Source: Rhabditoides inermis
Taxonomy: Eukaryota > Nematoda > Chromadorea > Rhabditida > Rhabditidae
Direction of reading: 5' to 3'
Assembly: GCA_963966185.1 (NCBI GenBank)
Contig: CAWZYM010000089.1
Coordinates: forward strand, 124,001-188,000
Length of the DNA: 64,000 nt
The notes under the pieces were generated by a model, which did no database searches, had not been told where the DNA came from, and was given only the letters and a program-made list of their open reading frames with translations. The first letter of the stretch is position 1, and every line of letters begins with the position of its first letter. Made by a program: the position numbers and the translations under genes. Below are positions 25,855 through 39,250 of this stretch, one piece after another.

Positions 25855-28800
25855 CTTAATCAAGTGTCCGGACACTTTACTGAACTCCAATAAAGTGTAC
25901 GGACACTTCACTAAACCTCATTAAAGTGTCCAGAAGAAGTGCCCGATAGCTCCACTGATCCTCGATCGAGTGTCCGGACACTTCACTGAACCTCAATCAA
26001 AAGTCCGAATGATGTGTTAGAAAACTCACCTGAACCTTAATCGACTGTCCGGACACATCACTGGACCTTAACCAAGTGTCCGTACACTTTACTGAATTCC
26101 AATGAAGTGTACGGACACTTCACTAAACCTCATTAAAGTGTCCGTAAGAAGTGTCCGATAGCTAACCTGATTCTTAATCAAGTGTCCGGACACTTCACTG
26201 AACCTCAATCAAAAGTCCGAGTGATGTGTCCGAAAACTCACCTGAACCTTAATCGACTGTCCGGACACATCACTGGACCTTAATCAAGTGTCCGGACACT
26301 TAACTGAACTCCAATAAAGTGTACGGACACTTCACCAAACCTCATTAAAGTGCCCGTAAAACGTGTCCGGTAGCTAACCTGATCCTTAATGTCCGGACAC
26401 TTCACTGAACTTCAATCAAGTGTCCGGACACTTCACTGAACCTCAATCAAGTGTCCAAATGGTGTGTCCGATAACTCACCTGAACCTTAATCGACTGTCC
26501 GGACACATCACTGGACCTTAATCAAGTGTCCGGACACTTTACTGAACTCCAATAAAGTGTACGGACACTTCACTAAACCTCATTAAAGTGTCCAGAAGAA
26601 GTGCCCGATAGCTCAACTGATCCTCGATCGAGTGTCAGGACACTTCACTGAACCTCAATCAAGTGTCCGAATGATGTGTCCAAAAACTCACCTGAACCTT
26701 AATCGACTGTCCGTACACATCACTGGACCTTAATCAAGTGTACAGATACTTCACTGAACCCCAATGAAGTGTACGGACACTTCACCAAATCTCATTAAAG
26801 TGCCCGGAAGAAGTGTCCGATAGCTAACTTGATTTTCAATCAAGTGTCCGGACACTTCACTGAACCTCAATCAAGTGTCCGAATGATGTGTCCGAAAACT
26901 CACCTGAACCTTAATCGACTGTCCGGACACATCACTGGACCTTAATCAAGTGTACAGATACTTCACTGAACCCCAATGAAGTGTACGGACACTTCACCAA
27001 ACTTCATTAAAGTGCCCGTAAAAAGTGTCCGATAGCTAACCTGATCCTTAATGTCCGGACACTTCACTGAACCTCAATCATGTGTCCGGACACTTCACTG
27101 AACCTCAATCAAGTGTCCAAATGATGTGTCCGATAACTGACCTGAACCTTAATCGACTGTCCGGACACATCACTGGACCTTAATCAAGTGTCCGAACACT
27201 TTACTGAACTCCAATAAAGTGTACGGACACTTCACCAAACATTACTAAAGTTCCCGTAAAAAGTGTCCGATAGCTAACCTGATCCTTAATCAAGTGTCCG
27301 GACACTTCACTGAACCTCAATCAAGTGTCCAAATGGTGTGTCCGATAACTCACCTGAACCTTAATCGACTGTCCGGACACATCACTGGACCTTAATCAAG
27401 TGTCCGGACACTTTACTGAACTCCAATAAAGTGTACGGACACTTCACTAAACCTCATTAAAGTGTCCAGAAGAAGTGCCCGATAGCTCCACTGATCCTCG
27501 ATCGAGTGTCCGGACACTTCACTGAACCTCAATCAAGTGTCCGAATGATGTGTCCAAAAACTCACCTGAACCTTAATCGACTGTCCGTACACATCACTGG
27601 ACCTTAATCAAGTGTCCGGACACTTTACTGAACCCCAATGAAGTGTACGGACACTTCACCAAACCTCATTAAAGTGCCCGGAAGAAGTGTCCGATACCTC
27701 ACCTGATCCTTAATCAAGTGTCCGGACAGTTCACTGAACCTCAATAAAGTGTCCGAATGATGTGTCCGATAACTGACCTGAACCTTAATCGACTGTCCGG
27801 ACACATCACTGGACCTTAACCAAGTGTCCGGACACTTTACTGAATTCCAATGAAGTGTACGGACACTTCACTGAACCTCATTAAAGTGTCCAGAAGAAGT
27901 GCCCGATAGCTAACTTGATTCTTAATCAAGTGTCCGGACACTTCACTGAACCTCAATCAAGTGTCCGAATGATGTGTCCAAAAACTCACCTGAACCTTAA
28001 TCGACTGTCCGTACACATCACTGGACCTTAATCAAGTGTACAGATACTTCACTGAACCCCAATGAAGTGTACGGACACTTCACCAAATCTCATTAAAGTG
28101 CCCGGAAGAAGTGTCCGATAGCTAACTTGATTTTCAATCAAGTGTCCGGACACTTCACTGAACCTCAATCAAGTGTCCGAATGATGTGTCCGAAAACTCA
28201 CCTGAACCTTAATCGACTGTCCGGACACATCACTGGACCTTAACCAAGTGTCCGTACACTTTACTGAATTCCAATGAAGTGTACGGACACTTCACTAAAC
28301 CTCATTAAAGTGTCCGTAAGAAGTGTCCGATAGCTAACCTGATTCTTAATCAAGTGTCCGGACACTTCACTGAACCTCAATCAAAAGTCCGAATGATGTG
28401 TCCGAAAACTCACCTGAACCTTAATCGACTGTCCGGACACATCACTGGACCTTAATCAAGTGTCCGGACACTTCACTGAACTCCAATAAAGTGTACGGAC
28501 ACTTCACCAAACCTCATTAAAGTGCCCGTAAAACGTGTCCGGTAGCTAACCTGATCCTTAATGTCCGGACACTTCACTGAACTTCAATCAAGTGTCCGGA
28601 CACTTCACTGAACCTCAATCAAGTGTCCAAATGGTGTGTCCGATAACTCACCTGAACCTTAATCGACTGTCCGGACACATCACTGGACCTTAATCAAGTG
28701 TCCGGACACTTTACTGAACTCCAATAAAGTGTACGGACACTTCACTAAACCTCATTAAAGTGTCCAGAAGAAGTGCCCGATAGCTCAACTGATCCTCGAT

Positions 28801-31800
28801 CGAGTGTCAGGACACTTCACTGAACCTCAATCAAGTGTCCGAATGATGTGTCCAAAAACTCACCTGAACCTTAATCGACTGTCCGTACACATCACTGTAC
28901 CTTAATCAAGTGTCCGGACACTTTACTGAACTCCAATAAAGTGTACGGACACTTCACCAAACATTATTAAAGTTCCCGTAAAAAGTGTCCGATAGCTAAC
29001 CTGATCCTTAATCAAGTGTCCGGACACTTCACTGAACCTCAATCAAAAGTCCGAATGATGTGTCCGAAAACTCACCTGAACCTTAATCGACTGTCCGGAC
29101 ACATCACTGGACCTTAACCAAGTGTCCGGACACTTTACTGAATTCCAATGAAGTGTACGGACACTTCACTGAACCTCATTAAAGTGTCCAGAAGAAGTGC
29201 CCGATAGCTAACTTGATTCTTAATCAAGTGTCCGGACACTTCACTGAACCTCAATCAAGTGTCCGAATGATGTGTCCAAAAACTCACCTGAACCTTAATC
29301 GACTGTCCGTACACATCACTGGACCTTAATCAAGTGTACAGATACTTCACTGAACCCCAATGAAGTGTACGGACACTTCACCAAATCTCATTAAAGTGCC
29401 CGGAAGAAGTGTCCGATAGCTAACTTGATTTTCAATCAAGTGTCCGGACACTTCACTGAACCTCAATCAAGTGTCCGAATGATGTGTCCGAAAACTCACC
29501 TGAACCTTAATCGACTGTCCGGACACATCACTGGACCTTAATCAAGTGTACAGATACTTCACTGAACCCCAATGAAGTGTACGGACACTTCACCAAACTT
29601 CATTAAAGTGCCCGTAAAAAGTGTCCGATAGCTAACCTGATCCTTAATGTCCGGACACTTCACTGAACCTCAATCATGTGTCCGGACACTTCACTGAACC
29701 TCAATCAAGTGTCCAAATGATGTGTCCGATAACTGACCTGAACCTTAATCGACTGTCCGGACACATCACTGGACCTTAATCAAGTGTCCGAACACTTTAC
29801 TGAACTCCAATAAAGTGTACGGACACTTCACCAAACATTACTAAAGTTCCCGTAAAAAGTGTCCGATACCTCACCTGATCCTTAATCAAGTGTCCGGACA
29901 GTTCACTGAACCTCAATAAAGTGTCCGAATGATGTGTCCAAAAACTCACCTGAACCTTAATCGACTGTCCGTACACATCACTGGACCTTAATCAAGTGTC
30001 CGGACACTTTACTGAACCCCAATGAAGTGTACGGACACTTCACCAAACCTCATTAAAGTGCCCGGAAGAAGTGTCCGATACCTCACCTGATCCTTAATCA
30101 AGTGTCCGGACAGTTCACTGAACCTCAATAAAGTGTCCGAATGATGTGTCCGATAACTGACCTGAACCTTAATCGACTGTCCGGACACATCACTGGACCT
30201 TAACCAAGTGTCCGGACACTTTACTGAATTCCAATGAAGTGTACGGACACTTCACTGAACCTCATTAAAGTGTCCAGAAGAAGTGCCCGATAGCTAACTT
30301 GATTCTTAATCAAGTGTCCGGACACTTCACTGAACCTCAATCAAGTGTCCGAATGATGTGTCCAAAAACTCACCTGAACCTTAATCGACTGTCCGTACAC
30401 ATCACTGGACCTTAATCAAGTGTACAGATACTTCACTGAACCCCAATGAAGTGTACGGACACTTCACCAAATCTCATTAAAGTGCCCGGAAGAAGTGTCC
30501 GATAGCTAACTTGATTTTCAATCAAGTGTCCGGACACTTCACTGAACCTCAATCAAGTGTCCGAATGATGTGTCCGAAAACTCACCTGAACCTTAATCGA
30601 CTGTCCGGACACATCACTGGACCTTAACCAAGTGTCCGTACACTTTACTGAATTCCAATGAAGTGTACGGACACTTCACTAAACCTCATTAAAGTGTCCG
30701 TAAGAAGTGTCCGATAGCTAACCTGATTCTTAATCAAGTGTCCGGACACTTCACTGAACCTCAATCAAAAGTCCGAATGATGTGTCCGAAAACTCACCTG
30801 AACCTTAATCGACTGTCCGGACACATCACTGGACCTTAATCAAGTGTCCGGACACTTAACTGAACTCCAATAAAGTGTACGGACACTTCACCAAACCTCA
30901 TTAAAGTGCCCGTAAAACGTGTCCGGTAGCTAACCTGATCCTTAATGTCCGGACACTTCACTGAACTTCAATCAAGTGTCCGGACACTTCACTGAACCTC
31001 AATCAAGTGTCCAAATGGTGTGTCCGATAACTCACCTGAACCTTAATCGACTGTCCGGACACATCACTGTACCTTAATCAAGTGTCCGGACACTTTACTG
31101 AACTCCAATAAAGTGTACGGACACTTCACCAAACATTATTAAAGTTCCCGTAAAAAGTGTCCGATAGCTAACCTGATCCTTAATCAAGTGTCCGGACACT
31201 TCACTGAACCTCAATCAAAAGTCCGAATGATGTGTCCGAAAACTCACCTGAACCTTAATCGACTGTCCGGACACATCACTGGACCTTAACCAAGTGTCCG
31301 TACACTTTACTGAATTCCAATGAAGTGTACGGACACTTCACTAAACCTCATTAAAGTGTCCGTAAGAAGTGTCCGATAGCTAACCTGATTCTTAATCAAG
31401 TGTCCGGACACTTCACTGAACCTCAATCAAAAGTCCGAATGATGTGTCCGAAAACTCACCTGAACCTTAATCGACTGTCCGGACACATCACTGGACCTTA
31501 ATCAAGTGTCCGGACACTTAACTGAACTCCAATAAAGTGTACGGACACTTCACCAAACCTCATTAAAGTGCCCGTAAAACGTGTCCGGTAGCTAACCTGA
31601 TCCTTAATGTCCGGACACTTCACTGAACTTCAATCAAGTGTCCGGACACTTCACTGAACCTCAATCAAGTGTCCAAATGGTGTGTCCGATAACTCACCTG
31701 AACCTTAATCGACTGTCCGGACACATCACTGGACCTTAATCAAGTGTCCGGACACTTTACTGAACTCCAATAAAGTGTACGGACACTTCACTAAACCTCA

Positions 31801-34800
31801 TTAAAGTGTCCAGAAGAAGTGCCCGATAGCTCAACTGATCCTCGATCGAGTGTCAGGACACTTCACTGAACCTCAATCAAGTGTCCGAATGATGTGTCCA
31901 AAAACTCACCTGAACCTTAATCGACTGTCCGTACACATCACTGTACCTTAATCAAGTGTCCGGACACTTTACTGAACTCCAATAAAGTGTACGGACACTT
32001 CACCAAACATTATTAAAGTTCCCGTAAAAAGTGTCCGATAGCTAACCTGATCCTTAATCAAGTGTCCGGACACTTCACTGAACCTCAATCAAAAGTCCGA
32101 ATGATGTGTCCGAAAACTCACCTGAACCTTAATCGACTGTCCGGACACATCACTGGACCTTAACCAAGTGTCCGGACACTTTACTGAATTCCAATGAAGT
32201 GTACGGACACTTCACTGAACCTCATTAAAGTGTCCAGAAGAAGTGCCCGATAGCTAACTTGATTCTTAATCAAGTGTCCGGACACTTCACTGAACCTCAA
32301 TCAAGTGTCCGAATGATGTGTCCAAAAACTCACCTGAACCTTAATCGACTGTCCGTACACATCACTGGACCTTAATCAAGTGTACAGATACTTCACTGAA
32401 CCCCAATGAAGTGTACGGACACTTCACCAAATCTCATTAAAGTGCCCGGAAGAAGTGTCCGATAGCTAACTTGATTTTCAATCAAGTGTCCGGACACTTC
32501 ACTGAACCTCAATCAAGTGTCCGAATGATGTGTCCGAAAACTCACCTGAACCTTAATCGACTGTCCGGACACATCACTGGACCTTAATCAAGTGTACAGA
32601 TACTTCACTGAACCCCAATGAAGTGTACGGACACTTCACCAAACTTCATTAAAGTGCCCGTAAAAAGTGTCCGATAGCTAACCTGATCCTTAATGTCCGG
32701 ACACTTCACTGAACCTCAATCATGTGTCCGGACACTTCACTGAACCTCAATCAAGTGTCCAAATGATGTGTCCGATAACTGACCTGAACCTTAATCGACT
32801 GTCCGGACACATCACTGGACCTTAATCAAGTGTCCGAACACTTTACTGAACTCCAATAAAGTGTACGGACACTTCACCAAACATTACTAAAGTTCCCGTA
32901 AAAAGTGTCCGATAGCTAACCTGATCCTTAATCAAGTGTCCGGACACTTCACTGAACCTCAATCAAGTGTCCAAATGGTGTGTCCGATAACTCACCTGAA
33001 CCTTAATCGACTGTCCGGACACATCACTGGACCTTAATCAAGTGTCCGGACACTTTACTGAACTCCAATAAAGTGTACGGACACTTCACTAAACCTCATT
33101 AAAGTGTCCAGAAGAAGTGCCCGATAGCTCCACTGATCCTCGATCGAGTGTCCGGGCACTTCACTGAACCTCAATCAAGTGTCCGAATGATGTGTCCAAA
33201 AACTCACCTGAACCTTAATCGACTGTCCGTACACATCACTGGACCTTAATCAAGTGTCCGGACACTTTACTGAACCCCAATGAAGTGTACGGACACTTCA
33301 CCAAACCTCATTAAAGTGCCCGGAAGAAGTGTCCGATACCTCACCTGATCCTTAATCAAGTGTCCGGACAGTTCACTGAACCTCAATAAAGTGTCCGAAT
33401 GATGTGTCCGATAACTGACCTGAACCTTAATCGACTGTCCGGACACATCACTGGACCTTAACCAAGTGTCCGGACACTTTACTGAATTCCAATGAAGTGT
33501 ACGGACACTTCACTGAACCTCATTAAAGTGTCCAGAAGAAGTGCCCGATAGCTAACTTGATTCTTAATCAAGTGTCCGGACACTTCACTGAACCTCAATC
33601 AAAAGTCCGAATGATGTGTCCGAAAACTCACCTGAACCTTAATCGACTGTCCGGACACATCACTGGACCTTAATCAAGTGTCCGGACACTTAACTGAACT
33701 CCAATAAAGTGTACGGACACTTCACCAAACCTCATTAAAGTGTCCAGAAGAAGTGCCCGATAGCTAACTTGATTCTTAATCAAGTGTCCGGACACTTCAC
33801 TGAACCTCAATCAAGTGTCCGAATGATGTGTCCAAGAACTCACCTGAACCTTAATCGACTGTCCGTACACATCACTGGACCTTAATCAAGTGTACAGATA
33901 CTTCACTGAACCCCAATGAAGTGTACGGACACTTCACCAAATCTCATTAAAGTGCCCGGAAGAAGTGTCCGATAGCTAACTTGATTTTCAATCAAGTGTC
34001 CGGACACTTCACTGAACCTCAATCAAGTGTCCGAATGATGTGTCCGAAAACTCACCTGAACCTTAATCGACTGTCCGGACACATCACTGGACCTTAACCA
34101 AGTGTCCGTACACTTTACTGAATTCCAATGAAGTGTACGGACACTTCACTAAACCTCATTAAAGTGTCCGTAAGAAGTGTCCGATAGCTAACCTGATTCT
34201 TAATCAAGTGTCCGGACACTTCACTGAACCTCAATCAAAAGTCCGAATGATGTGTCCGAAAACTCACCTGAACCTTAATCGACTGTCCGGACACATCACT
34301 GGACCTTAATCAAGTGTCCGGACACTTAACTGAACTCCAATAAAGTGTACGGACACTTCACCAAACCTCATTAAAGTGTCCAGAAGAAGTGCCCGATAGC
34401 TAACTTGATTCTTAATCAAGTGTCCGGACACTTCACTGAACCTCAATCAAGTGTCCGAATGATCCAAAAACTCACCTGAACCTTAATCGACTGTCCGTAC
34501 ACATCACTGGACCTTAATCAAGTGTACAGATACTTCACTGAACCCCAATGAAGTGTACGGACACTTCACTGAACCTCAATGAAGTGTCCAAATGATGTGT
34601 CCGATAACTGACCTGAACCTTAATCGACTGTCCGGACACATCACTGGACCTTAATCAAGTGTCCGGACACTTTACTGAACTCCAATAAAGTGTACGGACA
34701 CTTCACTAAACCTCATTAAAGTGTCCAGAAGAAGTGCCCGATAGCTCCACTGATCCTCGATCGAGTGTCCGGACACTTCACTGAACCTCAATCAAGTGTC

Positions 34801-35499
34801 CGAATGATGTGTCCAAAAACTCACCTGAACCTTAATCGACTGTCCGTACACATCACTGGACCTTAATCAAGTGTCCGGACACTTTACTGAACCCCAATGA
34901 AGTGTACGGACACTTCACCAAACCTCATTAAAGTGCCCGGAAGAAGTGTCCGATACCTCACCTGATCCTTAATCAAGTGTCCGGACAGTTCACTGAACCT
35001 CAATAAAGTGTCCGAATGATGTGTCCGATAACTGACCTGAACCTTAATCGACTGTCCGGACACATCACTGGACCTTAACCAAGTGTCCGGACACTTTACT
35101 GAATTCCAATGAAGTGTACGGACACTTCACTGAACCTCATTAAAGTGTCCAGAAGAAGTGCCCGATAGCTAACTTGATTCTTAATCAAGTGTCCGGACAC
35201 TTCACTGAACCTCAATCAAGTGTCCGAATGATGTGTCCAAAAACTCACCTGAACCTTAATCGACTGTCCGTACACATCACTGGACCTTAATCAAGTGTAC
35301 AGATACTTCACTGAACCCCAATGAAGTGTACGGACACTTCACCAAATCTCATTAAAGTGCCCGGAAGAAGTGTCCGATAGCTAACTTGATTTTCAATCAA
35401 GTGTCCGGACACTTCACTGAACCTCAATCAAGTGTCCGAATGATGTGTCCGAAAACTCACCTGAACCTTAATCGACTGTCCGGACACATCACTGGACCT
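25855..35499 (+). repeat. Region 4: interleaved block copies at 2172-5642 bp offsets
   Basis: Matches found by landmark: 26040-26730 to 28212-28902 (2172); 27535-28685 to 29919-31069 (2384); 26630-27255 to 29226-29851 (2596); 28200-29868 to 31246-32914 (3046); 26637-27960 to 32279-33602 (5642); 27391-28240 to 34650-35499 (7259). Landmarks include GTAAAACGTGTCCGG (26356, 28528, 30912, 31574), CAATCATGTG (27075, 29671, 32717), CATTACTAAAGTTCCC and CTCCACTGATCC. The offsets 2172, 2384 and 2596 differ by 212 bp each, one 213-bp cycle within counting error of the variants. Confidence 0.78.
33590..34540 (+). repeat. 636-bp spaced duplication with a 4-bp deletion
   Basis: The block starting near 33590 recurs from about 34226. 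The second copy reads GAATGATCCAAAAAC at 34458-34472 where the first reads GAATGATGTGTCC, so four bases (GTGT or equivalent) are lost and the offset falls from 636 to 632. This is one of the few indels in the window that is not a whole monomer. Confidence 0.8.
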
Positions 35500-38400
35500 T
35501 AATCAAGTGTACAGATACTTCACTGAACCCCAATGAAGTGTACGGACACTTCACCAAACTTCATTAAAGTGCCCGTAAAAAGTGTCCGATAGCTAACCTG
35601 ATCCTTAATGTCCGGACACTTTACTGAACCTCAATCAAGTGTCCAAATGATGTGTCCGATAACTGACCTGAACCTTAATCGACTGTCCGGACACATCACT
35701 GGACCTTAATCAAGTGTCCGAACACTTTACTGAATTCCAATGAAGTGTACGGACACTTCACTAAACCTCATTAAAGTGTCCAGAAGAAGTGCCCGATAGC
35801 TAACTTGATTCTTAATCAAGTGTCCGGACACTTCACTGAACCTCAATCAAGTGTCCAAATGATGTGTCCAAAAACTCACCTGAACCTTAATCGACTGTTC
35901 GTACACATCACTGGACCTTAATCAAGTGTACAGATACTTCACTGAACCCCAATAAAGTGTACGGACACTTCACCAAACCTCATTAAAGTGCCCGTAAAAT
36001 GTGTCCGATAGCTAACCTGATCCTTAATGTCCGGACACTTCACTGAACTTCAATCAAGTGTCCGGACACTTCACTGAACCTCAATCAAGTGTCCAAATGA
36101 TGTGTCCGATAACTCACCAGAACCTTAATCCACTGTCCGGACACATCACAGTACCTTAATCAAGTGTCCGGACACTTTACTGAACTCCAATAAAGTGTAC
36201 GGACACTTCACCAAACATTATTAAAGTTCCCGTAAAAAGTGTCCGATAGCTAACCTGATCCTTAATCAAGTGTCCGGACACTTCACTGAACCTCAATCAA
36301 AAGTCCGAATGATGTGTCCGAAAACTCACCTGAACCTTAATCGACTGTCCGGACACATCACTGGACCTTAATCAAGTGTCCGGACACTTAACTGAACTCC
36401 AATAAAGTGTACGGACACTTCACCAAACCTCATTAAAGTGCCCGTAAAATGTGTCCGATAGCTAACCTGATCCTTAATGTCCGAACACTTCACTGAACTT
36501 CAATCAAGTGTCCGGACACTTCACTGAACCTCAATCAAGTGTCCAAATGATGTGTCCGATAACTCACCAGAACCTTAATCCACTTTCCGGACACATCACT
36601 GTACCTTAATCAAGTGTCCGGACACTTTACTGAACTCCAATAAAGTGTACGGACACTTCACCAAACATTACTAAAGTTCCCGTAAAAAGTGTCCGATAGC
36701 TAACCTGATCCTTAATCAAGTGTCCGGACACTTCACTGAACCTCAATCAAGTGTCCAAATGGTGTGTCCGATAACTCACCTGAACCTTAATCGACTGTCC
36801 GGACACATCACTGGACCTTAATCAAGTGTCCGGACACTTTACTGAACTCCAATAAAGTGTACGGACACTTCACTAAACCTCATTAAAGTGTCCAGAAGAA
36901 GTGCCCGATAGCTCCACTGATCCTGGATCGAGTGTCCGGACACTTCACTGAACCTCAATCAAAAGTCCGAATGATGTGTTAGAAAACTCACCTGAACCTT
37001 AATCGACTGTCCGGACACATCACTGGACCTTAACCAAGTGTCCGTACACTTTACTGAATTCCAATGAAGTGTACGGACACTTCACTAAACCTCATTAAAG
37101 TGTCCGTAAGAAGTGTCCGATAGCTAACCTGATTCTTAATCAAGTGTCCGGACACTTCACTGAACCTCAATCAAAAGTCCGAATGATGTGTCCGAAAACT
37201 CACCTGAACCTTAATCGACTGTCCGGACACATCACTGGACCTTAATCAAGTGTCCGGACACTTAACTGAACTCCAATAAAGTGTACGGACACTTCACCAA
37301 ACCTCATTAAAGTGCCCGTAAAACGTGTCCGGTAGCTAACCTGATCCTTAATGTCCGGACACTTCACTGAACTTCAATCAAGTGTCCGGACACTTCACTG
37401 AACCTCAATCAAGTGTCCAAATGGTGTGTCCGATAACTCACCTGAACCTTAATCGACTGTCCGGACACATCACTGGACCTTAATCAAGTGTCCGGACACT
37501 TTACTGAACTCCAATAAAGTGTACGGACACTTCACTAAACCTCATTAAAGTGTCCAGAAGAAGTGCCCGATAGCTCAACTGATCCTCGATCGAGTGTCCG
37601 GACACTTCACTGAACCTCAATCAAGTGTCCGAATGATGTGTCCAAAAACTCACCTGAACCTTAATCGACTGTCCGTACACATCACTGGACCTTAATCAAG
37701 TGTACAGATACTTCACTGAACCCCAATGAAGTGTACGGACACTTCACCAAACCTCATTAAAGTGCCCGGAAGAAGTGTCCGATACCTCACCTGATCCTTA
37801 ATCAAGTGTCCGGACAGTTCACTGAACCTCAATAAAGTGTCCGAATGATGTGTCCGATAACTGACCTGAACCTTAATCGACTGTCCGGACACATCACTGG
37901 ACCTTAACCGAGTGTCCGGACACTTTACTGAATTCCAATGAAGTGTACGGACACTTCACTGAACCTCATTAAAGTGTGCAGAAGAAGTGCCCGATAGCTA
38001 ACTTGATTCTTAATCAAGTGTCCGGACACTTCACTGAACCTCAATCAAGTGTCCGAATGATGTGTCCAAAAACTCACCTGAACCTTAATCGACTGTCCGT
38101 ACACATCACTGGACCTTAATCAAGTGTACAGATACTTCACTGAACCCCAATGAAGTGTACGGACACTTCACCAAATCTCATTAAAGTGCCCGGAAGAAGT
38201 GTCCGATAGCTAACTTGATTTTCAATCAAGTGTCCGGACACTTCACTGAACCTCAATCAAGTGTCCGAATGATGTGTCCGAAAACTCACCTGAACCTTAA
38301 TCGACTGTCCGGACACATCACTGGACCTTAATCAAGTGTACAGATACTTCACTGAACCCCAATGAAGTGTACGGACACTTCACCAAACTTCATTAAAGTG

Positions 38401-39250
38401 CCCGTAAAAAGTGTCCGATAGCTAACCTGATCCTTAATGTCCGGACACTTCACTGAACCTCAATCAAGTGTCCGGACACTTCACTGAACCTCAATCAAGT
38501 GTCCAAATGATGTGTCCGATAACTGACCTGAACCTTAATCGACTGTCCGCACACATCACTGGACCTTAATCAAGTGTCCGAACACTTTACTGAACTCCAA
38601 TAAAGTGTACGGACACTTCACCAAACATTACTAAAGTTCCCGTAAAAAGTGTCCGATAGCTAACCTGATCCTTAATCAAGTGTCCGGACACTTCACTGAA
38701 CCTCGATCAAGTGTCCAAATGGTGTGTCCGATAACTCACCTGAACCTTAATCGACTGTCCGGACACATCACTGGACCTTAATCAAGTGTCCGGACACTTT
38801 ACTGAACTCCAATAAAGTGTACGGACACTTCACTAAACCTCATTAAAGTGTCCAGAAGAAGTGCCCGATAGCTCCACTGATCCTCGATCGAGTGTCCGGA
38901 CACTTCACTGAACCTCAATCAAAAGTCCGAATGATGTGTTAGAAAACTCACCTGAACCTTAATCAACTGTCCGGACACATCACTGGACCTTAATCAAGTG
39001 TCCGGACACTTAACTGAACTCCAATAAAGTGTACGGACACTTCACCAAACCTCATTAAAGTGCCCGTAAAACGTGTCCGGTAGCTAACCTTATCCTTAAT
39101 GTCCGGACACTTCACTGAACTTCAATCAAGTGTCCGGACACTTCACTGAACCTCAATCAAGTTTAAAAATGGTGTGTCCGATAACTCACCTGAACCTTAA
39201 TCAACTGTCCGGACACATCACTGGACCTTAATCAAGTGTCCGGACACTTA
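35500..39250 (+). repeat. Region 5: mixed block copies from Regions 2-4
   Basis: Bases 36817-37750 match 25855-26788 at offset 10962, including ATGATGTGTTAG, GTAAAACGTGTCC and CTCCACTGATCC. Bases about 36000-36660 resemble the CAAACATTATTAAAG type of 19.2-19.9 kb. Bases 38205-38835 match 41697-42327 at offset 3492, sharing GTCCGCACACATC and CTCGATCAAGTG. Position 39162 onward has GTTTAAAAATGG, a variant I saw only once. Confidence 0.75.
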
